Counted from the first letter of the stretch, positions 8,768-18,394 are shown. The stretch: 50,873 bases of DNA from Flavobacteriaceae bacterium (GCA_024763245.1 JANTFW010000006.1:1-50873), one strand, 5' to 3'. The notes: generated by a model not told the origin, from the letters alone. Translations and numbers: made by a program.

Positions 8768-9319
8768 TCATTTTTTTACCTTATCTGGGTTTTTCTTAAC
8801 AAAAGCAGCCCAGCCGGTATAATTCTTTCCTTCTGGATCACGACCGGCATTGTAGAAATGGCATACCGCAGCGGCTAAGCCATCGGTGGCATCTAAATTT
8901 TTGGGAAGTTTTTTAAGCTTTAGCAGGTTTTGTAACATTTTAGCCACTTGTTCCTTACTGGCATTTCCATTGCCGGTAATAGCCATTTTAATTTTTTTTG
9001 GAGCATATTCGGTAATAGGTACTTCACGCGACAAACCGGCAGCCATAGCCACCCCTTGTGCACGTCCTAACTTAAGCATAGATTGTACGTTTTTACCAAA
9101 AAACGGTGCTTCAATGGCTATTTCATCGGGTTGATAGGTTTCTATGATTTGAATGGTTTTTTCAAAAATCTTTTTTAATCGTAAATAATGACTATCGTAT
9201 TTAGATAATAAGAGTTCGTCAATAACGATAAGCTCCATTTTTTTGCCTAAAACTTTGATTAATCCATAACCCATAACGGTGGTTCCCGGGTCAATTCCTA
9301 AGATGATTTTTTCTGCCAC
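8768..9319 (-). CDS. ruvC: Holliday junction resolvase RuvC
   Basis: RuvC is the endonuclease of the RuvABC complex and cuts Holliday junctions symmetrically during recombination and repair. The acidic active site is complete: Asp10 in LGIDPGTT, Glu70 in IAIEAPFF, and Asp143/Asp146 in the DATDGLAAA helix. I place the start at GTG 9319, giving 183 residues, the usual family length. The frame extends to a TTG at 9352, but that would add eleven uncharacteristic residues and would overlap both the divergent gene start at 9345 and a TACATTTA promoter-like box. The C-terminal 25 residues are a Lys-rich tail. Confidence 0.93.
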   Translation of the reverse strand: MAEKIILGIDPGTTVMGYGLIKVLGKKMELIVIDELLLSKYDSHYLRLKKIFEKTIQIIETYQPDEIAIEAPFFGKNVQSMLKLGRAQGVAMAAGLSREVPITEYAPKKIKMAITGNGNASKEQVAKMLQNLLKLKKLPKNLDATDGLAAAVCHFYNAGRDPEGKNYTGWAAFVKKNPDKVKK

Positions 9320-9344
9320 TGATTTATTTTGTTTCTTTGCGTAA

Positions 9345-10334
9345 ATGTACAATATCTCCTCTAAATATAAACAATTTTGGTTTTTTCTTGTAAAAATGGC
9401 TATTGTACTTGGAGCAGGCTATTTTATTTATCAAAAAGCTTTTGTAAACGAATCGGTGTCATACCCCGTTTTTTTAGCCGATACGACAAGGTATTTAGGC
9501 GCCTTTTGGTGGATTTTACCCTTGTTAGTACTATTTAGCGTGATGAATTGGATGCTAGAAATTAGTAAATGGCAAACTTTGGCAAGTGTGGTACAAAAAG
9601 TGTCCTATAAAGAGGCATTGATCCAGAGTCTTAGCTCGCACACTTTGTCATTATTAGCCCCTTTTAAAACCGGAGAATATGTGGGTAAAGCCTTGTATTT
9701 TAAGAAGGATATCAGAAAGAAAATAATACTATTAAACTTTGTTGGTAATATGTATCAGCTCTTGGTAACTCTTGTTTTTGGAACAGTGGGTTTGGTCTAT
9801 TTTGTACAGCATTTTCATATTTCTTGGCATCCGTATAAGTTCCGTTTTTTCGCTTTTATTACCGCTTTTTTTATCCTTGTTTTTTTAGCGGGAAATACAC
9901 GTATTCCTTATGGTAAGAAAGGCAATTATTACCAAAGAGCTTTAGCTTTTACAAGGCGTATTCCCAAAAAAATAAAGTATAAAACGGGCTTGCTGTCGGT
10001 TTTAAGGTATTTGGTATTTTCACATCAATTTTATTTGATGTTGGGATTCTTCGGGGTAGAGATAGCTTACACAACAGCTATGTTATTGGTGTTTGTCATG
10101 TATTTTATAGCTACTTTGTTGCCGGTAATGAGTTTGTTCGATTTTTTAATCAAAGGAAGCGTAGCCATTTATCTCTTCGGTTATTTGGGGGTAGATCAAC
10201 GTTTGATGTTATCGATTTCGATACTAATGTGGCTGTTAAATTTTGTATTACCGGCTGTTCTAGGTAGCTATTTTGTATTGGTTTTTAAACCGGATAACTA
10301 CATAACTAAAAGCACTAAAAAAGCGATAATATGA
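9345..10334 (+). CDS. Flippase-like integral membrane protein (UPF0104/LPG synthase TM family)
   Basis: The 329-residue protein has eight or more hydrophobic segments and the family signature region SLSSHTLSLLAPFKTGEYVGKALYF (about residues 95-120), in which a small-residue stretch precedes a conserved Gly-Glu. It belongs to the group that includes the membrane half of lysylphosphatidylglycerol synthases and AglD-like proteins, thought to move lipid-linked substrates across the inner membrane. It overlaps the next gene, a glycosyltransferase, by four bases (ATGA), so the two are translationally coupled. The pair probably makes and handles a glycolipid. The substrate is unknown. The gene is divergent from ruvC. 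Confidence 0.8.
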   Translation: MYNISSKYKQFWFFLVKMAIVLGAGYFIYQKAFVNESVSYPVFLADTTRYLGAFWWILPLLVLFSVMNWMLEISKWQTLASVVQKVSYKEALIQSLSSHTLSLLAPFKTGEYVGKALYFKKDIRKKIILLNFVGNMYQLLVTLVFGTVGLVYFVQHFHISWHPYKFRFFAFITAFFILVFLAGNTRIPYGKKGNYYQRALAFTRRIPKKIKYKTGLLSVLRYLVFSHQFYLMLGFFGVEIAYTTAMLLVFVMYFIATLLPVMSLFDFLIKGSVAIYLFGYLGVDQRLMLSISILMWLLNFVLPAVLGSYFVLVFKPDNYITKSTKKAII

Positions 10335-11470
10335 CGATTGAGGTATGGATTTTGGTTGTCCTAATTGCTGTGGTTTACGCTTGGCTTATACTGTGGTTAT
10401 ATACAGGAATTTATCGAATCCCGGAATTTGTACGAACCGAGGTATCTCCAAAAACCCGGTTTTCCATTATTATTCCTTTTAGGGATGAAGCCGAGAATCT
10501 ACCCTCTCTTTTACAATCCATTGCACAGCTTGATTATCCCAAGCATCAATTTGAAGTGTGGGGTGTTAATGATGCTTCCTCCGATCATTCCGTAGCCTTG
10601 ATTCAAGATTTTTTGCTAAACAATCCACATTTGCCCATTACTATTATCGAAAATCAGCGCCAATCGGCTTCCCCTAAAAAAGATGCGATTCTATCAGCTA
10701 TAAAGCAATGCCGGTTTGATTGGATTTTGACGACCGATGCCGATTGTCTTTTGCCCAAAAATTGGTTACAAATCTATGATGATTTTATCCAAAAAAAGAA
10801 ACCCGTTTTTATAGCTGGGCTTGTATCTTATAAAGAGCAGAAAGGTTTTTTATACCAATTCCAACAGTTTGACTGGATGAGTCTAGTTGGGGTTACATTA
10901 GGCAGTTTCGGATGGCAAAAGCCCCTAATGTGTAGTGGTGCTAATTTAGCCTATAGTAAATACGCCTTTTTAGCCATAGATGGATTTAAGGGCAACGATC
11001 AAATAGCCAGTGGCGATGATGTGTTTTTGTTACATAAAATGGAACAGGCTTATCCGGAACACGTCTATTTTCTAAAAGCTAAAGAGGCGATGGTACGCAC
11101 ATCGAGTGTATCGTCTTGGCCGGAATTATGGCAACAACGTATTCGTTGGGCGGCTAAAACAGGAAAAATCCCAAGTAAGAGGCTTGCATACACGGGAATT
11201 GTGGTATTTGTTACCAATTTGACCCTGATCTTATTAGCCGTAAGAGTTTTTGTTGTAAAGGAGACCTTTCTTTTACTAAGCATTTTCTTTTTGAGTAAAC
11301 TCATTTTTGATACGTTATTGGTACGTAAATTAGCGCGTGTACTGGATCAAAAGATAAGTACTCTAGCTTGGTTTTTGAGTAGTATAGTATATCCTTTTTT
11401 TAGTACTGCTGTGGCTATAACAAGCTTTTTCTTGCCCTATTCTTGGAAAGGACGGCGTTTTAGAAAGTAG
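10331..11470 (+). CDS. Membrane-bound family 2 glycosyltransferase
   Basis: The 379-residue protein has an N-terminal membrane segment (about 5-27), then a GT-A domain starting FSIIIPFRDEAENL (44-57). The metal-binding DAD is at 136-138 in TTDADCLLPKNW, a GDD motif lies near residue 220, and QQRIRW (about 266-271) is the Q-x-x-R-W signature of processive or membrane GT2 enzymes. Several C-terminal membrane helices follow. It transfers a sugar from a nucleotide donor onto a lipid or growing polymer at the cytoplasmic face. The coupled flippase-like partner upstream suggests a lipid-linked product. It resembles the second GT2 at 18710 in layout, but the two lie in different operons. Confidence 0.88.
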   Translation: MTIEVWILVVLIAVVYAWLILWLYTGIYRIPEFVRTEVSPKTRFSIIIPFRDEAENLPSLLQSIAQLDYPKHQFEVWGVNDASSDHSVALIQDFLLNNPHLPITIIENQRQSASPKKDAILSAIKQCRFDWILTTDADCLLPKNWLQIYDDFIQKKKPVFIAGLVSYKEQKGFLYQFQQFDWMSLVGVTLGSFGWQKPLMCSGANLAYSKYAFLAIDGFKGNDQIASGDDVFLLHKMEQAYPEHVYFLKAKEAMVRTSSVSSWPELWQQRIRWAAKTGKIPSKRLAYTGIVVFVTNLTLILLAVRVFVVKETFLLLSIFFLSKLIFDTLLVRKLARVLDQKISTLAWFLSSIVYPFFSTAVAITSFFLPYSWKGRRFRK

Positions 11471-11516
11471 AATATGTATTTGTGAATAGAATCATCTATT
11501 TTTTATAAAGTATTGA

Positions 11517-11548
11517 TTAACACACACATATATATATGTGTGTGTTAA
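11517..11548. repeat. 32-bp perfect palindrome, CA/TA/TG tract
   Basis: The sequence reads TTAA, four CA units, alternating TA, four TG units, TTAA, and equals its own reverse complement over all 32 bases. It lies 46 bases after the glycosyltransferase stop. As RNA it would fold into a 14-16 bp hairpin, but the plus-strand hairpin is followed by an A-run instead of a T-run, so it is not a textbook intrinsic terminator. Alternating purine-pyrimidine content also favours cruciform or Z-DNA. Confidence 0.85.
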
Positions 11549-11772
11549 AAAAAAAGAAATTTATTTTGTGAATAGTTATTTTTTCTATACATTAGAAGTA
11601 CCCTAAATGCTATTGCTTATGAACTTATTTACAAACACCTTTAAAAATTGCTACTATTCGCACTATTGCATATAAATAACACAAAATACTAACCTGTATT
11701 TTGTAAACTATTTAGTAACCTAAAAACAAAAAAGATTGAAAAAATAGGGAACTGGAAAAGTAGAACCTGATG

Positions 11773-11909
11773 TAACGCGGCACAACACAAGCTATAGAAA
11801 ATTGCTGGTTTGGTGCCTAAATCAAACTTTATTTTGTATATTTAAGGAAAATTAATAAAGCGAAAATTGTTGTGTAAATCACCGCAACTTTCCATAGCAG
11901 AGACCGTTA
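11773..11909. repeat. Foldable intergenic element with inverted ends
   Basis: Nested inverted pairs bound this 137-base stretch: TAACG (11773-11777) with CGTTA (11905-11909), GCGG (11777-11780) with CCGC (11882-11885), and CACAACA (11781-11787) with TGTTGTG (11868-11874). It resembles dispersed non-coding elements seen in flavobacterial intergenic regions near variable genes. Whether it is an attC-like recombination site, an RNA element or an old mobile-element scar cannot be told here. Confidence 0.4.
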
Positions 11910-11980
11910 TGGTTTATAAGACCAAAGCGGGCTGAAAAACTGTAACTTAAATTTAATTATTAACTTTAAATTTAAGTTTT

Positions 11981-13473
11981 ATGAGAAAAAAGATTTATTA
12001 CTTCAAACTGGGAATTTTACTTCTAGGATTTTCAGTATTATTAACCAATTGTTTTAAAGAGATACCACCTGATTACATAGAGCATCAGATGTTATAGTTA
12101 AAAAGGTAAGTTTCCAAGAATTAAAGCAAAAAAGAAACTTATACAGCAAAATTCAAAAGATTGAAAAAGCTTTTGACATCAACAAAGGAAAACAAGAAGC
12201 TAATGCAAGGATTAATTCAACCGATGATTCATTTACCATTCTTACTGATGAAATTTTAGAAGCTTCTGACGGATCCTCTACAACCTATACTTTTAGAATT
12301 GAAACACCAATAGATTCAACAGCAACTTTCGAAAACTTTTGTATAAAAGCAGATAATGATGAAAATCCTTTCTTTATTTTTAGATATCATTATAATGAAA
12401 GTTATACAGACGGTTTACCTTATGATATCACTTATGTTCCAGTTGATGAGAATCAAATAAACATTGGTGATTTTGACGCACTCATAAATACACGTATATC
12501 TTGGATAGGCGATTGCCTATATAGTTTTATAGAAGTAGAAAATACAGGACAATGTCCAGAAGGAGAGAGTTGTTATGTTAGTCATTTAGAATGTTGTATA
12601 GACCCATTAGACGAAAGTATTCCTAATTGTGATGGATACGGTACGGGTTCTGATAATGGGTCAACTGACAATACGGATAATAGTAACAATGATGCAGGCG
12701 ATGATTATTCCAATGATGATACTACAAATTCAGGAAGTAATAACACTAACGATTCACCCACATCACAAGATTATGTAGATGCTTCTGTGGCTGTTTTACC
12801 TCCAAAACCAGAATGTAGTAAAATTTTTAACCAACTTAATAACTACCCTGATTTAAAAAGTGAATTGATAGCTTTAGACGGTATGACCACTGAAACACAA
12901 GAAAAAGGAAAGTATCGAGCCAATAATACTATTGAAGTTCAAGAATTGGGTACTGGAGATGATGGCATGGTTGAATTTGAATCTGAATCGATCGGGAAAT
13001 ACTATATGATAGCACATACACATAACAGTCCCGCAGATAGCACATACTCTGTATTTTCTTGGCTTGATTTTTACGCTATAAAAGCTTTACTTATACTAAA
13101 CAAAATTAAAACATCTAAATTTGTGTTTTATCTTATGACGGCTGACGAAACTCGCTACGCAATGACTATAAACAACAAGAATAAATTCCTTAAATTCTTT
13201 GCAACAAAACTTGATGATAATTTCGATATGAATATAAATAAAAAAAGAGTAGATGAAAGAGATAAATACTATGCACCCTATGATCCTGAAGCAGATCCCT
13301 TAATAATAGAGGAAAGTAATGATAATTTACAAGATCTAAAATACTTTCTCAGTTTCCTACAAGACAATGATTTAGGCTTAACTCTTTTTGAAGTAGATCA
13401 AAACTTTAATACTTTTGAAAAACTAACATATAATAAACAAACAGATAACGTAGATCATACGGGCTGTAACTAA
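11981..13473 (+). pseudogene. Frameshifted secreted lipoprotein with JAB/JAMM-like domain
   Basis: An ATG at 11981 opens a clear lipoprotein signal (MRKKIYYFKLGILLLGFSVL then LTNC, Cys24) but stops at TAG 12095-12097. The next frame is open from 12073 to TAA 13473 with no ATG start in its first 700 bases. Restoring one base between 12073 and 12097 joins them into 497 residues. After the signal comes a helical region, a Cys-rich patch (about 12548-12605), an Asn/Asp/Ser-rich linker (12640-12775) and a C-terminal domain with IAHTHNSPADSTYSVFSWLD. The H-T-H plus S-W-L-D spacing resembles the JAMM zinc motif of JAB peptidases, though the spacer is three residues longer than canonical. I infer a secreted metallopeptidase or toxin-like domain. 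It is probably inactive now, unless the shift is a sequencing error. Confidence 0.65.
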
Positions 13474-13483
13474 AAAACAATTA
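13439..13483 (+). repeat. Parent copy of a 45-bp direct repeat
   Basis: This is the end of the JAB-like gene (codons for TDNVDHTGCN and stop) plus nine bases. It matches 14112-14156 at 44 of 45 positions, the only difference being G13450 versus T14123. Confidence 0.9.
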
Positions 13484-13488
13484 ATAAG

Positions 13489-14064
13489 ATGAAAACATAT
13501 ATAACAATACTCGTAATAGCTTTAGGAATAATCAGTTGTAAAGCTCAAACAATAGTCAATGTAAACACCTACAACCAAGGTGATAATTCAAACAAATATT
13601 TTAAAGATATTAGTGGTTTTTACGACCCATTTTTGGGTACATGGGAAGGAAATTATAACGATGTAACATTTAGGGTTGTACTTTGGAAGGTTGAAATGCG
13701 TGAATTATCTAATGAAACTAATAGTTATAAGGATGTAATTAAAGGTAAGTTTTTTATTGTAGAAAATGCGGGTTTGCCTGATGAAACTATCAAATGTCAA
13801 TCCGAACAATACTATCCACAAAGCGATTCTACTTGGTGGAGTGTAATTCATGCCGTATCGTGTAGTGGTGTCAGAATGACTGGTGCTATTTGGGATAACT
13901 GTACTGCACAAGGCATTCCACCGCAAACAGGTGACCTTATTATGACTATTACAAATTCTGGCTTTACACCCCTTATAGCTCATTGGATTATTAAAAAAGG
14001 ATCAAGAATAAAGGGACATGACTTTACAATACCGAAAGATATTATGCTAACAAAAGTGAATTAA
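13489..14064 (+). CDS. DUF6705-like lipoprotein
   Basis: The 191-residue product has a lipobox (IISCKAQ, Cys17) and a beta-rich body with the landmarks FLGTWEGNYNDVTFRVVLWK, GKFFIVENAG and the ending DIMLTKVN, which I recognise from the flavobacterial family DUF6705. Function is unknown. It begins 15 bases after the JAB-like frame and is probably cotranscribed with it. A 45-base copy of the JAB-like gene's 3' end lies just downstream, suggesting the pair was once part of a larger tandem array. A role as cognate immunity or partner protein for the JAB-like protein is a guess. The gene itself looks intact. Confidence 0.75.
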   Translation: MKTYITILVIALGIISCKAQTIVNVNTYNQGDNSNKYFKDISGFYDPFLGTWEGNYNDVTFRVVLWKVEMRELSNETNSYKDVIKGKFFIVENAGLPDETIKCQSEQYYPQSDSTWWSVIHAVSCSGVRMTGAIWDNCTAQGIPPQTGDLIMTITNSGFTPLIAHWIIKKGSRIKGHDFTIPKDIMLTKVN

Positions 14065-14111
14065 AAACAAATCCTAGTGCGGTAAACGGTGTATTTAATT
14101 TTTTGGTAAGT

Positions 14112-14156
14112 AAACAGATAACTTAGATCATACGGGCTGTAACTAAAAAACAATTA
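14112..14156 (+). pseudogene. Scrap of a second JAB-like gene (3' end only)
   Basis: The 45 bases repeat 13439-13483 with one mismatch. Read in the parental frame they encode TDNLDHTGCN and a stop. No other part of a second copy remains, as the preceding bases do not match. The simplest reading is that a tandem JAB/DUF6705 array lost a unit by deletion, leaving the tail of one gene as a scar 48 bases after the DUF6705 stop. Confidence 0.8.
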
Positions 14157-14179
14157 CTATTATAAAAAATGTGGGTTTA

Positions 14180-15904
14180 TCAATCAAACAAGCGTTTCCA
14201 CAAACCGGTAATAACACCACTCATAGCTATAAAAACTAAACCATAAGTCCAGGCTTGTTGGCTGTTTCCGTATATCCAATAACCTATCCCAAACAATGCA
14301 GCATAAATACCTATAGATCCGGAAAAAATGCCTAGAACCTTATAACCAATTCCTCTCCAAGGACTTTGATCACCAAAGGCTTTGTGGTTAAAATCAGGAC
14401 TTTCCAAATCTTTATTTTGAGTTAATAGAGTAACCAATACCCATCCTAAGGTAGTAATTCCTACCCCGGTAAGCAGGCGAAATGTAGACGAAAATTCCCA
14501 TCCAAAAGATTTATCACCGACAAAGAAAACAGCTGCTACCAAAAAAGAGATTAGCATAGCGGCTATTTCGCTATACGGATTAATCGCTTTCCAGAACCAA
14601 CGTAAGATAAAGAGTAGGCCTGTACCGGCACCAATCTGTAAGATTAAATTAAAACCTTCCTTAGCTTCTTCGAGAATTAAGGATAACAAAGCTGCTAAAA
14701 TGATCATAATTACTGTTGAAATTCGCCCTACCAATACCAATTTTTTTTCAGAAGCTTTGGGGTTGACAAAGCGTTTGTAAAAATCAAAAGTTACATACGA
14801 AGACCCCCAGTTTAAATGCGTGGAAATGGTACTCATAAAAGCCGCTACAAGTGAGGCGATAACCAAGCCCAACAGTCCTGCCGGTAAAAAAGTAAGCATA
14901 GCCGGATAGGCCAAATCATCTTTTATTAATGTGGCGGGTAAATCCGGAAAACGCGCGTGTAAACTCACTAAATCCGGAAAAATAATTAACGAGGCCAGTG
15001 CGATAAGAATCCAAGGCCAAGGGCGTAGGGCGTAATGGGCAAAATTAAAAAACAAGGTGGCAGCAGTGGCGTGTTTTTCATCTTTTGCCGCTAACATGCG
15101 TTGGGCAATGTAGCCGCCACCTCCAGGCTCGGCACCCGGATACCAAACACTCCACCATTGTACAGCTAATGGTACGGCTAAAACACTGATCCATAAATCG
15201 TAATTTTGTGTCTTATCAGGAAATAAGGCCATTTTGGATTGGACTATTTCGTGACTAAACAAAGATTCTAATCCGTTAATTTGCGGCATATCAATAATAT
15301 AAAATGCGGCCCATATAGAACCGGCCATAGCCATGATAAATTGAAAAAAATCGGTTAGTAAAACCCCTTTTAGTCCACCTAAAATGGAGTAAATAACCGT
15401 AACTACTGAAGCGATAAATAATGTTTGAAAGGGACTAAGACCTAACATGACATGGCCTATTTTTACCCCGGCCAACATGACATTAGCCATAATTACCACA
15501 TTAAAAAATACGCCAAGATATAAGGCTCTAAATCCTCTTAAAAAAGAGGCAATCTTACCTTTATAACGTATTTCATAGAACTCCAAATCGGTGCTGATAC
15601 CCAGTTTTCGCCACAGTTTTGCATAGATAAATACCGTAAGCATACCGGTAAGTAAAAAGGCCCACCATTCCCAATTGCCGGCCACGCCATTTTTTCGAAC
15701 AACATTGGCCACAAAATTTGGCGTGTCGGCAGCAAAAGTAGTGGCCACCATAGAAACGCCAAGTAACCACCAAGGCATATTTCTACCGGATAAAAAGAAT
15801 TCTGTACTACTACTACCGGCTTTTTTGTTTACCAATATACCAATGAGTAAGGAAACGATAAAAAAGGCAACAATAATGCCCCAATCCAGATAATTTAATT
15901 GCAT
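14180..15904 (-). CDS. Sodium:solute symporter family protein
   Basis: The 574-residue protein is an inner-membrane transporter of the SSS (PutP/SGLT) family with about 14 hydrophobic helices. Family marks are FFLSGRNMPWWLLGVSM near residues 36-52, ADTPNF in helix 2, a G-G-L-K-G-V segment in helix 5 and AAFMSTISTHLNWGSSY in helix 8, where Na+ is coordinated. An unusually Gly-rich stretch, PGAEPGGGGYIAQRML (about 254-269), precedes helix 7. It couples Na+ entry to uptake of an organic solute. The neighbours do not reveal the solute, and the gene is monocistronic and convergent with the DUF6705 locus. Confidence 0.88.
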   Translation of the reverse strand: MQLNYLDWGIIVAFFIVSLLIGILVNKKAGSSSTEFFLSGRNMPWWLLGVSMVATTFAADTPNFVANVVRKNGVAGNWEWWAFLLTGMLTVFIYAKLWRKLGISTDLEFYEIRYKGKIASFLRGFRALYLGVFFNVVIMANVMLAGVKIGHVMLGLSPFQTLFIASVVTVIYSILGGLKGVLLTDFFQFIMAMAGSIWAAFYIIDMPQINGLESLFSHEIVQSKMALFPDKTQNYDLWISVLAVPLAVQWWSVWYPGAEPGGGGYIAQRMLAAKDEKHATAATLFFNFAHYALRPWPWILIALASLIIFPDLVSLHARFPDLPATLIKDDLAYPAMLTFLPAGLLGLVIASLVAAFMSTISTHLNWGSSYVTFDFYKRFVNPKASEKKLVLVGRISTVIMIILAALLSLILEEAKEGFNLILQIGAGTGLLFILRWFWKAINPYSEIAAMLISFLVAAVFFVGDKSFGWEFSSTFRLLTGVGITTLGWVLVTLLTQNKDLESPDFNHKAFGDQSPWRGIGYKVLGIFSGSIGIYAALFGIGYWIYGNSQQAWTYGLVFIAMSGVITGLWKRLFD

Positions 15905-16222
15905 AAGTTAAATTGTATTAAGTACGAAAATAAAGGAAATAATTGTATTTTTTTATATGAGCTTATAATTTTTGTTTCTTTTACTGCTTTTTTAACTTGT
16001 TAGTCCTTTTAAAATTTAGTGTCGAATTGGTTATAATTTTCTAAGAGGTGAAATAATCTAATACCGAATTCAGGTTTTAAGTATTACATGTTAGGTTTTA
16101 GAAAATTTACAATCTCTTGATTTATTGATGCATAACGAATCGAAATCGTTTTCGTATTAAATTGAGCATTTATTATTCCAACACAAATAAAATCTCTAAT
16201 TTTGTTAATTCAGAAAGAGTGA
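15905..16222. other. 318-base divergent intergenic region (symporter / pfkA)
   Basis: A plus-strand -7 box TAATTTTG lies at 16197-16204, 18 bases before the pfkA ATG, without a clear TTG at -33. On the minus strand TATTTTCG-like bases lie about 25 bases before the symporter start. A short inverted pair ACGAA/TTCGT (16135-16155) around CGAAATCG could be an operator but is too short to be firm. I see no RNA gene. Confidence 0.4.
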
Positions 16223-17215
16223 ATGAACATGACAAAAAAAATTAAAAAAATAGGCGTAATGACTTCGGGAGGTGATGCTCCTGGGATGAATGCTGCCATA
16301 AGGTCTGTAGTGCGTACTTGTACGCATTATCGCATTGATTGTGCCGGTATTTATAGGGGCTATCAAGGAATGATTGAAGGTGATTTTATCGATATTAACG
16401 CTCGTAGTGTTAGTGGTATTATCAACAAAGGAGGTACTATATTAAAATCGGCACGTTCGGATGAATTTAGAACCAAAGCAGGTCGTAAAAAAGCCTACGA
16501 TCAACTACAAAAAGCAGGGATAGATGCCCTAGTGTTAATCGGTGGAGATGGAACTTTTACCGGTGGTATGATTTTTAATAAAGAATTTGGATTTCCGGTA
16601 GTAGGTATACCGGGTACTATTGATAATGATATTTTTGGCACGTCCTTTACGGTGGGTTATGATACAGCCCTTAATACCGTTGTAGAGGTTGTCGATAAAA
16701 TTAGAGATACGGCTAGTTCTCACAACCGTCTTTTCTTTGTAGAAGTAATGGGACGTGATGCCGGTTTTATCGCCTTAAATGCAGGGATTGGTGCCGGTGC
16801 CGAAGAAATTCTAATTCCCGAAGAAGATATGGGATTAGACCGAATGCTACAATCCCTAAAGCGAAGTAAACGTTCCGGAAAATCCTCTAGTATTGTTATT
16901 GTAGCCGAAGGGGATAAAACGGGGAAAAATGTTTTTGAACTAGCAGAATATGTGGAAAAGAATATGCCACAATACGAAGTACGGGTTTCTGTTTTAGGGC
17001 ATATGCAAAGAGGTGGTTCACCTTCTTGTTTTGATAGAGTGTTGGCTAGCCGGATGGGGGTAAAAGCGGTAGAGTTACTGCTCGATCATAAAACCAATTT
17101 AATGGTAAGTATTAACAACAACCGAATTGAAACTACAGATTTAGAAAAAGCCGTAAAAGGGCAACATAAAATAAATATGGAACTCATAAGAGTTTCAGAC
17201 ATTATGTCAATTTAA
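16223..17215 (+). CDS. pfkA: ATP-dependent 6-phosphofructokinase
   Basis: PfkA phosphorylates fructose 6-phosphate to fructose 1,6-bisphosphate, the committed step of glycolysis, in the cytoplasm as a tetramer. The 330-residue length is typical. The ATP site GVMTSGGDAPGMNAAIRS is at the N-terminus, GGDGTFTGG follows near residue 107, and GTIDNDIFGTS carries the catalytic Asp. MGRDAGFIAL and HMQRGGSPSCFDRVLASRMG complete the sugar-phosphate site. The Gly after GGDG identifies the ATP-dependent rather than the PPi-dependent form. Either ATG, at 16223 or 16229, could start it. gapA follows after 23 bases, forming a glycolytic operon. Confidence 0.96.
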   Translation: MNMTKKIKKIGVMTSGGDAPGMNAAIRSVVRTCTHYRIDCAGIYRGYQGMIEGDFIDINARSVSGIINKGGTILKSARSDEFRTKAGRKKAYDQLQKAGIDALVLIGGDGTFTGGMIFNKEFGFPVVGIPGTIDNDIFGTSFTVGYDTALNTVVEVVDKIRDTASSHNRLFFVEVMGRDAGFIALNAGIGAGAEEILIPEEDMGLDRMLQSLKRSKRSGKSSSIVIVAEGDKTGKNVFELAEYVEKNMPQYEVRVSVLGHMQRGGSPSCFDRVLASRMGVKAVELLLDHKTNLMVSINNNRIETTDLEKAVKGQHKINMELIRVSDIMSI

Positions 17216-17235
17216 ACTATTTAATAAAAGAATAA

Positions 17236-18231
<996 letters not shown>

Positions 18232-18286
18232 TTGTAAATAAGCTTTTCAGTCACTTTTTAGGTTTTGCCTACGAAGAATAAAAAAC

Positions 18287-18337
18287 AAAACCATCGGTCA
18301 CTACGGAAATTTTCAATACGTGATGGGTGGTTTTTTT
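18287..18337 (+). terminator. Terminator of the pfkA-gapA operon
   Basis: AAAACCA (18287-18293) pairs with TGGTTTT (18328-18334) and TCAC (18298-18301) with GTGA (18320-18323), with a four-by-four internal loop between them and an 18-base apical loop. A run of seven T (18331-18337) closes it. Confidence 0.7.
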
Positions 18338-18386
18338 ATAAATGAATATATTATTGGGTTAAGTTCGTAAAATTGTAAAATAACTT

Positions 18387-18394
18387 TACCTTTG
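18387..18394 (+). promoter_or_regulatory. -7 promoter box of the small Cys/His-rich protein gene
   Basis: TACCTTTG matches TAnnTTTG and lies 17 bases before the ATG at 18412. A TTC, not TTG, sits at 20-base spacing. Confidence 0.5.

Larger units (their letters stand above)
11471..11980. other. 510-base intergenic region leading into the accessory island
   Basis: It contains a 32-bp perfect palindrome (11517-11548) and a foldable element (about 11773-11909), described separately. The rest is AT-rich, with no reading frame that looks coding. No convincing -33/-7 pair is visible directly before the lipoprotein frame at 11981. Confidence 0.5.

Noticed and set aside
12787-13473. Independent gene starting at GTG 12787
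   Set aside because: The same frame is open and protein-like for 700 bases upstream, so this is the C-terminal part of the frameshifted lipoprotein.
16135-16155. ACGAA...TTCGT operator upstream of pfkA
   Set aside because: Only 5-bp arms with an 11-base spacer; expected by chance in AT-rich DNA.
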